Below, in pieces: positions 47,049-55,638 of a stretch of 64,000 bases of DNA. A model generated the notes under the pieces. The model saw nothing but the letters and a program-made list of their open reading frames with translations, was not told the origin of the DNA and searched no databases. Every line of letters begins with the position of its first letter. The stretch's first letter is position 1. The translations under genes and the position numbers were made by a program. The stretch is from Anaerobacillus alkalidiazotrophicus (lineage in GTDB: Bacteria > Bacillota > Bacilli > Bacillales_H > Anaerobacillaceae), in NCBI RefSeq assembly GCF_001866055.1, contig NZ_MLQS01000023.1, forward strand, positions 35,506 to 99,505, written 5' to 3'.

Positions 47049-47191
47049 AACAAACTCCCCCTTTTTAGCTATTGTACTTTATTAGTTTTTATTATCGAAT
47101 GAAAATCTATTCACGCTATAGATGAATAGTTTTTCAATTACACTTAAATAATAAATAAAGTAATATAGTTTATTTTTTGGAGGGGTAAGTA

Positions 47192-47329
47192 GTGACTGAG
47201 AAAAATACGTATAAAGACCAACGAAAAAATGCACCAAAAGGACATAACCCTGGTCAACCTGAACCATTAAGCGGATCCAAAAAAGTTAAAAAGCATAATC
47301 ACGTCGGTCAAACTGATGGCGAGAGCTAA
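47192..47329 (+). CDS. sspP: Small acid-soluble spore protein P
   Basis: 45 residues from GTG 47192 after GGAGGGG. The segment [20 protein letters not shown] is nearly identical to SspP (CotL) of B. subtilis. In that species it is cotranscribed with sspO; here a minus-strand gene intervenes, so it probably has its own promoter. It is followed by a strong terminator. Confidence 0.92.
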   Translation: MTEKNTYKDQRKNAPKGHNPGQPEPLSGSKKVKKHNHVGQTDGES

Positions 47330-47395
47330 CTAAAAAGGGTTTAAACTCCTAACGGGTTCAGCTAAAGGCTCCAAGATGAAAAATGCAGATAAATT

Positions 47396-47431
47396 GGCGT
47401 TAAAACTGACACAGTTTTTAACGCCCTTTTT
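47396..47431 (+). terminator. Terminator after sspP
   Basis: GGCGTTAAAACTG pairs with CAGTTTTTAACGCC, running into TTTTTTG. Confidence 0.85.
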
Positions 47432-47654
47432 TGTAATATCAATGTGATTAGAGTTGGCTCAAATGACTATTTTTTTAGTGGAAACAAATTATGGTAAGAG
47501 AAAAAATGAAGCCCCTACTTGTGTCAATACCCACTATCGTGTGTACGTTGAATACTTTACTATCCTGTAGATAATGCTTCTATGAAGTTAATATTAAGCC
47601 ATTTTTAATATAAGGATGGTTTAGTGCAAGAAGCGTTGTTAATTATATTAACTC

Positions 47655-47842
47655 TATCGGACAAAAGAGCCGTTATTTGTGAACAAAAGGGTATTTTAAA
47701 AGGGTTAACGGACATCAGGTTCGTTATTTACTTAATTTAGCACCAAATATAGCAGATTTTCATGAAATAACGTACCTCATGTCCGATAGCTCAAATTATT
47801 TGATCAAATCTGTAAAATAAAGGTCCCCTGTGCCCGTTAGCA
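47655..47842. repeat. Repeat family D, copy 2 (inverted relative to copy 1)
   Basis: Reverse-complement match to 25050-25236 over almost its full length, with CGGACA motifs at both ends. The gap between sspP and selA (47330-47924) contains this repeat and two terminators and no gene. Confidence 0.75.
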
Positions 47843-47904
47843 GATTTTTAGTTGCTAATCTAGATCTAATGATGCATACCACCAGCAAAACAATTGCATG
47901 GCAA

Positions 47905-47936
47905 TTAAGAGGTTGATGAACTCATCAACCTCTTAA
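47905..47936 (-). terminator. Terminator overlapping the selA stop
   Basis: A perfect 15-pair stem (TTAAGAGGTTGATGA and its complement) with a two-base loop; the selA stop codon is inside it. Confidence 0.8.
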
Positions 47937-49346
47937 TTTCTTTTCAATATTTTCAAGTGCCTCAACAATTAATAATGCTTCTTCCTCTGAAATTGTTCTA
48001 AAATCTAAAAGAACTTTGTCAGCCTTTCTTCTTGTAACAACTGCTGGTTTATGTAGACGTAATCGTTCTGACAATTCATTAGCTGTACTTAAATGTGTAG
48101 AAATTGCAACCGCTTTTGTAACTATTTCTTCTGTCGGCATAGTCCCTCCACCAATTTGAGACGTTTCATCGGCAATATCACACGAATAAATTGAACATCT
48201 ACTTTGTAACTCTTCATAAAAAGATTGAACTTTTCTCTCAATCTCTGTAGCACTTGCTAAAATATCTCTTACTGTAGGTACGTCTTTTTGAGCTGTATTG
48301 TGTTCATAAGATTTTAAAGTGCCTTCTAGCGCTGCTAACGTCATTTTATCAACACGTAAAACTCTAGCTAATTGGTGCTTTTTTAACTTTTGAATAATTT
48401 CTTTTTTTCCAGCAATGATGCCAGCTTGCGGACCACCTAATAGCTTGTCTCCACTAAAGGATACGACATCTACCCCCATGTTCAGTACTTTTGAAACAAC
48501 AGGCTCATCACCTATTCCATGTTTTTGGAAATCGTAAAGTGCTCCACTTCCTAAATCTTCATAAAAGATTAACCCATCATGTTTCTTTTTTAGATTAGCT
48601 AATTCATCCGTTTCAACTGACGCAGTAAATCCAAACGTTTTAAAATTACTCGTATGAACTTTTAGAACCATGGCTGTTTCTTCACTAATTGCCGTTTCAT
48701 AATCATATAAGTGCGTCTTATTCGTTGTTCCTACTTCAACTAATTTAGCTCCACTCTCCTCCATGATGGAAGACACTCTAAATGAACCGCCAATCTCGAC
48801 AAGCTGCCCTCTAGACACAATGACTTCCTTATCCTTAGCCAACGCTCGTAATATTAAGTATACTGCCGCAGCATTATTGTTAACGACCATAGCCGCTTCT
48901 GCCCCTGTAATTCTTTTAATACATTCGTCAATAATATCGTGTCTAGAACCCCGTTTACCTTCTTCAATATTAAACTCTAAATTAGAATAATTCTTTGCTG
49001 TTTCAACAACTTTCTCAATTGCTATTTCACTTAACTTCGCTCTTCCTAAGTTCGTATGTAAAATTGTACCTGTAGCATTAATGACTCGCCTCAAATAAAA
49101 AGGTTCATGCTTTTTAATTCTTACTAATAGACGTTTAAATAGTAAGTCAGTAAACAATTGCTTTGTTGGATTACTGGATATTGAGTTTTGTTGATCTAAG
49201 ATTTCCGATCTTAATTTGTCAATCTCTTTTTGAACTAATTGTGTTAATTCACTCTCAGAAAGGTCATATTGAACGCTGTATTGGAAAAAACGTTCGTCAT
49301 TTTTTAAAGTATGTATTGCAGGTATTTCACGTAAATAGCCAATCAT
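47925..49346 (-). CDS. selA: Selenocysteine synthase SelA
   Basis: About 473 residues from ATG 49346, chosen because GGAG lies eight bases before it and MIGYLREIP is a typical SelA start; the frame is open to 49373. SelA is a PLP enzyme that converts seryl-tRNA-Sec to selenocysteinyl-tRNA-Sec using selenophosphate. The PLP lysine is in SFSGDKLLGGPQAG. TGTILHTNLGRAKLS, NNNAAAVYLILRAL and KVHTSNF are family signatures. It is the first of the complete selenocysteine set in this window. Confidence 0.95.
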   Translation of the reverse strand: MIGYLREIPAIHTLKNDERFFQYSVQYDLSESELTQLVQKEIDKLRSEILDQQNSISSNPTKQLFTDLLFKRLLVRIKKHEPFYLRRVINATGTILHTNLGRAKLSEIAIEKVVETAKNYSNLEFNIEEGKRGSRHDIIDECIKRITGAEAAMVVNNNAAAVYLILRALAKDKEVIVSRGQLVEIGGSFRVSSIMEESGAKLVEVGTTNKTHLYDYETAISEETAMVLKVHTSNFKTFGFTASVETDELANLKKKHDGLIFYEDLGSGALYDFQKHGIGDEPVVSKVLNMGVDVVSFSGDKLLGGPQAGIIAGKKEIIQKLKKHQLARVLRVDKMTLAALEGTLKSYEHNTAQKDVPTVRDILASATEIERKVQSFYEELQSRCSIYSCDIADETSQIGGGTMPTEEIVTKAVAISTHLSTANELSERLRLHKPAVVTRRKADKVLLDFRTISEEEALLIVEALENIEKKLRG

Positions 49347-49369
49347 TTTTTCACTCTCCATTATTAAAC

Positions 49370-49383
49370 ACAATGATCATTGT
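49370..49383. promoter_or_regulatory. Palindrome upstream of selA
   Basis: A perfect 14-base palindrome, ACAATGATCATTGT, lies 24 bases before the selA start codon. It could be an operator, since it sits where the transcription start would lie. No identical copy was seen elsewhere in the island. Confidence 0.35.
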
Positions 49384-49696
49384 TAATGTGAATTATTATA
49401 TCTAAATTTTTATAAAAACACTAACAACATAATAATTTCAGTTCAATAATAAGTGTTATCAACGCTTAAATTATTATTTTAACACAATAGTTAAAGTTAG
49501 TTTTCCATTCGTGTTTTTCGCGATTAACAACATACCACACACACCTATTTTTTTTCTAAATAAAATCCCGTAATCAACATGAAATAATTACCAATTATAT
49601 TACTAAAGATAAAAGCCATAATAATATCTAGAAGAGCTTATTAGCTCTTTCTCCCATCAAATGATTGTTTCTGGAATTAGGATTTGCTTTTTTAAA

Positions 49697-49857
49697 TACC
49701 TCAAAGAGGTGATAACGCTTGATAAGCTAAAACCTTTTTAAACTGTTCTAATAAAAGGACATGAAATGAGGTGTCACCGAAAAATACAAATCGATAAGGC
49801 CCCAGACATAAAGTCATGAGATGGTGTAAAGGTGATCGTTTCCGGTCACCTTTTTTA
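49697..49857 (+). ncRNA. Candidate structured RNA ending in an intrinsic terminator
   Basis: About 160 bases on the plus strand with several stems: ACCTC/GAGGT, GGTGA (49709) with TCACC, CCTTTT/AAAAGG and GAC/GTC, then a terminator GGTGATCG/CGGTCACC with TTTTTT. There is no open reading frame. The next gene downstream is on the other strand. It could be a riboswitch-like leader without a gene, or a small RNA. Parts recall the lysine riboswitch core, but P3-P5 do not match. The gap 49374-49976 otherwise shows only a small hairpin at 49632-49649. Confidence 0.4.
49827..49857 (+). terminator. Terminator of the candidate RNA
   Basis: AAGGTGATCG and CGGTCACCTT flank a short loop and run into TTTTTT on the plus strand. 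Confidence 0.8.
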
Positions 49858-49921
49858 TTATACTCTTGATAACAATTTCTAACTTTCGCTATTTTACTGC
49901 TAACCCTTCCCTTTTGTTAAT

Positions 49922-49958
49922 AAAAAAAGATGAGAACTCTAATTTAGCCCTCATCTTT
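49922..49958 (-). terminator. Terminator after the SelW-like gene
   Basis: AAAGATGAG and CTCATCTTT form a nine-pair stem followed by TTTTTTT on the minus strand. Confidence 0.8.
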
Positions 49959-49976
49959 CCATTCATTTATGGGAAT

Positions 49977-50208
49977 TTATTTTATTTTTTCAATAATTTC
50001 ATCAACTTGTGGAAATTCACCTGTTTCTAGCTTAGAGTACACTTTAATATCGTTAACAGTAACTTCGAAAGCGCCACCAGAACTAGGGACTAAATTTAAT
50101 TTTGTAATATCAGATCGGAAATGATTAAATAATTCTTCTGCGAGCCCCCGCAGCTTTCGGTGCAAAGTTTCACTGCATACAAAACTGGATTTCAACATGA
50201 TAAGCCAT
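49977..50208 (-). pseudogene. SelW/SelT/SelH (Rdx) family selenoprotein with in-frame UGA and a one-base frameshift
   Basis: Reading from ATG 50208 (GAGGG ribosome site) the product begins MAYHVEIQFCMQU: a C-x-x-U redox motif where UGA (50172-50170) is codon 13. NFAPKAAG follows. The rest, GLAEELFNHF..VPSSGGAFEV..GEFPQVDEIIE, is a typical Rdx thioredoxin-fold domain but lies in the next frame. Removing one G from the run at 50145-50149 (plus strand C5) restores a 76-residue protein. A CTGCG/CGCAG hairpin sits where a SECIS is expected. Rdx proteins act as thiol-redox selenoproteins. Whether the shift is real, a sequencing error or recoded cannot be told. A gene caller would find only the shifted 73-residue frame. 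Confidence 0.85.
50138..50172 (-). promoter_or_regulatory. UGA and SECIS-like hairpin of the SelW-like gene
   Basis: UGA at 50172-50170, then 16 bases, then a five-pair stem CTGCG/CGCAG with loop GGGGCT. The loop begins 21 bases after UGA and has G in its first two positions, as bacterial SECIS elements recognised by SelB do. The frameshift G-run is at the top of the stem and in the loop. Confidence 0.7.
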
Positions 50209-50309
50209 TAATTAACCCTCATTTCATTAATATTTACTATCATTTTAAGATATTATTTGTCATTAATCAAAAAATACGCTTATACTAATCGGTAGGAGGT
50301 GCAAATAAC

Positions 50310-51362
50310 ATGGAAAATAACCCAATTAAATTGACAATGATGACTAACAAAGGTGGTTGAGGCTGTAAAATTGGTCCTGAGGACCTGGCACAAGTTTTGT
50401 GTCAATTACCCGCACGTGCTTATGACCCTAACGTCCTTGTAGGACATGAAACTTCCGATGATGCTGGCGTATATCAATTAACAGATGAAGTAGCTATTAT
50501 ACAAACTGTTGACTTTTTTACTCCTATTGTTGATGATCCGTATATGTTTGGACAAATTGCGGCGGCTAATTCATTGAGTGATGTGTACGCTATGGGTGGA
50601 ACTCCAAAAACAGTTTTAAATATTGTTGGCTATCCTATAAAGAAGTTAGGTCCCGATATATTAGCAAAAATATTATGCGGGGCAACTGACAAAGTTCATG
50701 AAGCAGGAGCAACAGTTATTGGAGGGCACTCGATCGATGACCAAGAGCCGAAGTTCGGGTTATCCGTTACAGGAGTTATTCATCCCAAAAAAGTTTTAAA
50801 GAACGTTGGTGCAAAACCTGGTGATGCACTTGTACTTACAAAACCAATTGGAGTTGGGATCCAAACCACTGCGATAAAAAGAGACAAGCTTAATGAGGAA
50901 CAATTATCGAAAGTTATGGAAACGATGGCTGCTTTAAATGATAAAGCAAGTGCCGCGCTTGTTACCTTACATCCAAATGCAGTCACAGATATAACAGGGT
51001 TTGGCCTACTAGGACACGCCTATGAGATGGCGAAAGGTAGCGATGTTTCCTTTAATATTCATTTCGAGGAAGTGCCAATATTAAACGGTACAAAAGAACT
51101 CGCTAAAGAAGGTATTGTTCCTGGTGGATCTAAAGCAAACCACCTTTGGCTAAGTAATGACGTTGAATATGATCCATCTATCCTCGAATATGAACAGTGG
51201 ATCTTATGTGATGCGATTACGTCTGGAGGTCTTCTTGTTAGTCTCCCTTTAGAGGAATCTCATAGCTATGTAGAAGAATTACATAAACTTGGGGTTAAAG
51301 AAGCGAAAATCATAGGGAGAGTGAAAGAAAAACAAGAAAAATCCTTGTATGTTACTCGTTAA
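50310..51362 (+). CDS. selD: Selenide, water dikinase SelD, itself a selenoprotein
   Basis: 350 residues from ATG 50310 (AGGAGGT site). UGA at 50358-50360 is codon 17, in GGUGCKIGPEDL. Sec or Cys at this position and the nearby Lys20 are the catalytic pair that makes selenophosphate from selenide and ATP. Later motifs are VGHETSDDAGVYQL, VDFFTPIVDDPYMFGQIAA and DITGFGLLGHAYEM. An automatic call would start near 50397 and lose the active site. SelD supplies SelA. The LysR gene follows in the same direction. Confidence 0.95.
50358..50385 (+). promoter_or_regulatory. UGA and SECIS-like hairpin in selD
   Basis: UGA (50358-50360), 12 bases, then GGTCC-TGA-GGACC: five pairs, a three-base loop with G second. 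The loop begins 17 bases after UGA. The geometry fits bacterial SECIS elements. Confidence 0.7.
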
Positions 51363-51448
51363 TTTATAAAAGGTGCGGCTCTATGTAAATATCTATAATA
51401 AATAAGAGAGCCTTTTACCTAGCTCCTATGGTAAGGGGGGGAAATAGG

Positions 51449-52324
51449 ATGAATTTAAAACGGATTAAAACCTTTATGATGGTGTTAGATCATAAAAATT
51501 TCTCTACGGTTGCGAATATATTAAATATAAGTCAGCCCGCGGTTAGTAAACAAATCAAAACACTAGAAGTAGAACTAGGAATTACTTTATTAGACCGAGA
51601 AACGTTAGAACCTACTGAAGCTGGTCGATTAGTTTATCAACAAGGTAGGCATTTTCTTTATGATTGGGAAGTGCTTGTTGAAGAATGTCGGAGACTTCAG
51701 GGTGAGTTAACTGGAGTCATCAAAATTGGTGCAAGCACTGTACCAGGGACTTATATCATCCCTCAACTTTTGCGGAAATTTTTAGACAAACATCCAAACG
51801 TTGATATTCAATTATCTATCCATGAATCTGATGAGATTAAAGACTTAATAAGAGAAGGTTCTATTGACATTGGGTTCGTAGGAAGTGAGCCAATAGGGGA
51901 AGAAATCATTAGTCATATTGTTAAGAGTGATCATTTTATTTTAATTGGTCCAAACGCTAGTGAAAAAATCACTAATTTAAATACATTAAAGAATTTGCCG
52001 TTTATTTTCCGTACTGAAAAATCTGGAACTTGGCAAGGTGTTGTTAAAAGTCTAGCATCAATGGGGATATCAACCAACGAGTTACAGTGTATAGCTAGAG
52101 TGAAATCTACAGAAGCAGTCATTAGTATGGTTGAGGCAAATCTTGGCTATTCCGTTGTTTCTAGCATTGCTGCTACAAAAGCGGTGGAACAAGGACGGGT
52201 AAAACTGATCCAGCAATTGCCTTTTAAACGAAACTTCTACTTAACATATGTACAAACAAAAAAAATACACCCAGCCATCGTTTCACTTGTTTCAATATGC
52301 TCAGAAGAAACGATTGGTAAATAA
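51449..52324 (+). CDS. LysR-family transcriptional regulator
   Basis: About 291 residues from ATG 51449 (GGGGGGG lies eight bases before it; the frame opens at 51428). The helix-turn-helix is NFSTVANILNISQPAVSKQIKTLE, and the effector-binding domain spans about 90-291. The C-terminal half resembles CysB/CysL-type sensors. It lies 86 bases after selD in the same direction and may control selenium or sulfur genes; this is inference. A terminator follows. Confidence 0.88.
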   Translation: MNLKRIKTFMMVLDHKNFSTVANILNISQPAVSKQIKTLEVELGITLLDRETLEPTEAGRLVYQQGRHFLYDWEVLVEECRRLQGELTGVIKIGASTVPGTYIIPQLLRKFLDKHPNVDIQLSIHESDEIKDLIREGSIDIGFVGSEPIGEEIISHIVKSDHFILIGPNASEKITNLNTLKNLPFIFRTEKSGTWQGVVKSLASMGISTNELQCIARVKSTEAVISMVEANLGYSVVSSIAATKAVEQGRVKLIQQLPFKRNFYLTYVQTKKIHPAIVSLVSICSEETIGK

Positions 52325-52358
52325 TAACACTTTTGAACGTTCACTTTATAAAACTAGT

Positions 52359-52393
52359 AAAAAATCGGCCAGTTAACACTGACCGATTTTTTC
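52359..52393. terminator. Bidirectional terminator between the LysR gene and the glycosyltransferase gene
   Basis: AAAATCGG..CAGT pairs with ACTG..CCGATTTT, with T-tracts on both strands. Confidence 0.85.
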
Positions 52394-52442
52394 TTTACGA
52401 TATTGTGATGAATTGGAACGAATGGTTAGAAAGAAACTAAAA

Positions 52443-53486
52443 CTAATTAAGAACTTCATTATACAAATGTAAGTAGCTAGTTATCTCATTTTTGAGATTA
52501 TGTTCTTTCATCACATATTCGCTTGCATTTTCCGTTACATATTGGCAGAGTTCGTCATATAGGGCAAGTTCTCTTATTTGATTATAAAATTGCTGTAAGT
52601 TTTCAAATAAGAAACCAGTTCTACCATGATCGATAATACTTTTATTTCCACCATTATTTCTGGCTACGACAGGTTTCTTTAAAAACATAGCTTCAAGTAA
52701 TGCCGAAGATTGCCCCTCTGAAAATGAGGAATTGATAATGACATCACTTTGCTCATAAATTAATGACATTTCTTCAAATGGTACATCCTCATAATAGGAA
52801 ACCCAAGGGTGTGTTTTTGTTACATCACTAACCGCTTTTAAAATAGAATGATCGATCGCTGAACCTACGATCGTAAACGTTAGTTTTGGAAAACTTTGTT
52901 TTAATTCAATAAGAGCTGGCAAAACATATAAAACATCTTTTACAACTCTTAACCCTGCTGGAAGTACGATATTAAAACCATCCTCACTAAGATAAACCGT
53001 TTTCTTAGGTCTAGTTCCACTTATTTCTGGCAACCAAACGCTTTGCTTTATCACGTGTACTTTACTTTCTAAATTCTTATATACACTAAGTAACTTTTGC
53101 TTCGAATCATGACTAAAAACAGTGATCGCAGCTGCATTTCTTAATACTTTTCCTATTTTTTCTTTATATTCTTCTTTAAATATATCGATATTAACATCGG
53201 TACCACCAGAGGTAATAACATAGGGTGTTTGTAAATAAAATTGATTTTTTTCTTGCCAGTCACTAAACCTACGAAAATGTAGAATATGAAGCAATGGATT
53301 TCGTTCTATCGTATCTACTATATCAATAGAAATAGATTGTTCATCATAAGCGACAACATCTGTATGAACTTGATTTTCACATAAACCAGTAACGATCCTT
53401 CTAGCTGTTGTAGCATTCCCACGCCCTTCTTTAAAATAAGGTGTTAGAAATGCGATGTTTTTAATTGATTGCTGTTTGACCTGCAT
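52443..53486 (-). CDS. Glycosyltransferase family 4-like protein, coupled to selB
   Basis: About 347 residues. The start ATG at 53486 shares one base with the selB stop (TAATG), so I prefer it to the longer frame opening at 53528. The N-terminal NIAFLTPYFKEGRGNATTARRIV and the C-terminal INSSFSEGQSSALLEAMFLKKPVVARNNGGN are GT-B features with the EGxSxxLLEAM donor site. Acceptor unknown. Why a glycosyltransferase is coupled to selB is unclear. It has no signal peptide. Confidence 0.82.
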   Translation of the reverse strand: MQVKQQSIKNIAFLTPYFKEGRGNATTARRIVTGLCENQVHTDVVAYDEQSISIDIVDTIERNPLLHILHFRRFSDWQEKNQFYLQTPYVITSGGTDVNIDIFKEEYKEKIGKVLRNAAAITVFSHDSKQKLLSVYKNLESKVHVIKQSVWLPEISGTRPKKTVYLSEDGFNIVLPAGLRVVKDVLYVLPALIELKQSFPKLTFTIVGSAIDHSILKAVSDVTKTHPWVSYYEDVPFEEMSLIYEQSDVIINSSFSEGQSSALLEAMFLKKPVVARNNGGNKSIIDHGRTGFLFENLQQFYNQIRELALYDELCQYVTENASEYVMKEHNLKNEITSYLHLYNEVLN

Positions 53487-55414
53487 TATTTTTGGTTCAT
53501 CCACTTTTCGTACTCCGCTTTTTGCCATTGTCTTTTCGTTTCATTTCGTACAGTTAGCTTTAATGTATCTAATAATTCCATAAATGGTACTAAATATTTT
53601 CGCGAAAGCTTTAAAACTTCTTTTGCATCTTGAAGTTCAAATTCATCTTTTGTATTTTTTCGTAATTTTGTTATAGCTGAAATTAATTGGGTAGATGAAA
53701 CCATATGTTTTTCATCTAATGCAAATGCTTGTTTTGTTCGAATTAAGTAATGACGTAAATCTTCTTGTAATTGTGATGGAAGTTGCGACCTACTGACGAT
53801 ATGATCCCATCCTTCAACTTGAATTCCGTTCGCATCTATTTCTTTAACTACTTGTTCCATTCTTTTTGTCCATTTTTTTGGAAAGTGTGGGTCGAAACTT
53901 CCAAGAGCTATAAACTGTCCTCGTTTTATTATCTTTCCTTCTTTCTGAGCTAAAGAGAGACTAAATTCTAGTAACTTCATTGGATAATTTTGTTTCAGTG
54001 AATGAAAGACTTCGGCCTTACTTTTTCCTTCACGTAATGAAAACTCTTCATGAAACTCTTCTAAGTCACCCTTTATTAAGTCAACAATTTCTTCATAAAC
54101 AGCTGACAAAACATATTCACTTTGGTCTGTCTGAATGATCTCTTGGTTAGCTATCAATTCATTTAAAGACGCCATAACCATATCTTCTTGCAAGTCTACA
54201 TGTTTTTGCAACTGTGGTAACGTTAAGAACTTTTCCGTTTTTAAGGCATCTATGACTCTTTCAGTTGGTGTACCTTCTCGCTTTCTTTCTAATAATTCAA
54301 TCGTACTTTCACCGAATTTATATTTCTGGCCATTTGGGTCGATGACTAGACCACCACCTATAGTTTCGACAGGAGTAGGCCTACGTAATATAAAACGATC
54401 ACCACGCCTTGTTACAATCGGCTCATCTAAGCGTAATTGACAAAGAATAGTATCTTCATCTTTACCATCTAATTGGTTTCGATCAAAGAAAACAATCTTC
54501 CCATACACTTCTGCTGTACCTAAATGAAGTTTAATATAACCTCGTTGTTTCAGTGGATAATTTAACCCCTTTAATGTTTGTAATGAGACATCAATAGTAG
54601 AGGTTGTCGCGTATTGTTGGGTTGAAACCAATACATCACCACGTTTCACTTCCTCTTTAGCAATACCTCCAAGGTTAATTGCCGTTCGTTGCCCAGCAAA
54701 CCCTCGCTCTTTTTTTTGGTGATGAACTTGTAGTTGCCTTGCTCTTACCTTTACTTTCTGTGGTAATACCTCTAAAATGTCACCTTCTTGAATAGAACCT
54801 TCATAAATGGTTCCCCTTACGACTGTACCTTGACCATGTACAGTAAAGACTTGATCAATCGGCAAGCGAAACGCTCCCTTTGCATCACGACTAGGAACCT
54901 CACTTAACATTCCTTCAATCATATCCTTTAAATCATCAATTCCTTTACCAGATAAACTGTCCACAAAAGCAAATGGAGCTCCTTCCAAAAACGTCCCTTC
55001 TATTTCTTGAGCGATATCTTCTCGGGCAAGTTCCAACAGTTCTTCATCAACACGATCAACTTTTGTCACAACGACAATCCCTCGCTGAATCCCGAGAAGT
55101 GATAAGATATCTAGGTGCTCTTTTGTTTGGGGCATAACACCTTCATCTGCACTTACGATAAGCATGACTAAATCAATTCCAGCGACACCCGCAATCATTT
55201 GTCTGATGAAACGTTCATGACCTGGTACATCTATAACTGATACTTGTATATCACTTTTAAATTTTAATGGAGCAAAACCGAGTTCGATTGAAATACTTCT
55301 TTCTTTTTCTTCTTTCAATCGATCGGTATCAATATTTGTTAACGCTTTAGTTAACGTTGTTTTTCCATGATCTATATGTCCTGCCATTCCAATTGTATAA
55401 AAACGATCTCCCAT
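53486..55414 (-). CDS. selB: Selenocysteine-specific elongation factor SelB
   Basis: A 642-residue translation GTPase that carries Sec-tRNA to UGA at SECIS hairpins. G-motifs: GHIDHGKTT (12-20), DVPGH and TKVD. EF-Tu-like domains 2 and 3 follow to about 360, then four winged helices (about 380-642) that bind the SECIS. The length is normal. It is coupled to the downstream glycosyltransferase gene. The upstream gap to the CNNM gene (55415-55638) shows nothing. Confidence 0.96.
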   Translation of the reverse strand: MGDRFYTIGMAGHIDHGKTTLTKALTNIDTDRLKEEKERSISIELGFAPLKFKSDIQVSVIDVPGHERFIRQMIAGVAGIDLVMLIVSADEGVMPQTKEHLDILSLLGIQRGIVVVTKVDRVDEELLELAREDIAQEIEGTFLEGAPFAFVDSLSGKGIDDLKDMIEGMLSEVPSRDAKGAFRLPIDQVFTVHGQGTVVRGTIYEGSIQEGDILEVLPQKVKVRARQLQVHHQKKERGFAGQRTAINLGGIAKEEVKRGDVLVSTQQYATTSTIDVSLQTLKGLNYPLKQRGYIKLHLGTAEVYGKIVFFDRNQLDGKDEDTILCQLRLDEPIVTRRGDRFILRRPTPVETIGGGLVIDPNGQKYKFGESTIELLERKREGTPTERVIDALKTEKFLTLPQLQKHVDLQEDMVMASLNELIANQEIIQTDQSEYVLSAVYEEIVDLIKGDLEEFHEEFSLREGKSKAEVFHSLKQNYPMKLLEFSLSLAQKEGKIIKRGQFIALGSFDPHFPKKWTKRMEQVVKEIDANGIQVEGWDHIVSRSQLPSQLQEDLRHYLIRTKQAFALDEKHMVSSTQLISAITKLRKNTKDEFELQDAKEVLKLSRKYLVPFMELLDTLKLTVRNETKRQWQKAEYEKWMNQK

Positions 55415-55638
55415 GAAATAATTACCAACCTTTCAATTGCTTTTTATGTATATTCGGTTGTCTACCTTTGTACATTTATACTTTACTCTTAAAAACATAG
55501 GTGTTGCAAGGGAAATGGCAGAGATAAATGATTAACTAACCTATTAATGAACGCAGTTGAGATGAAAACGAATGCCATAAGGAGACACATTCTAAGTTCA
55601 AATTTTTATCTATTATTGAACAACAATAACGTCATTGA

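Noticed and set aside
49697..49857. Lysine riboswitch identity for the candidate RNA
   Set aside because: Only the GAGGTG..ACCGAA core resembles it; the P3, P4 and P5 elements are absent and no lysine gene follows.
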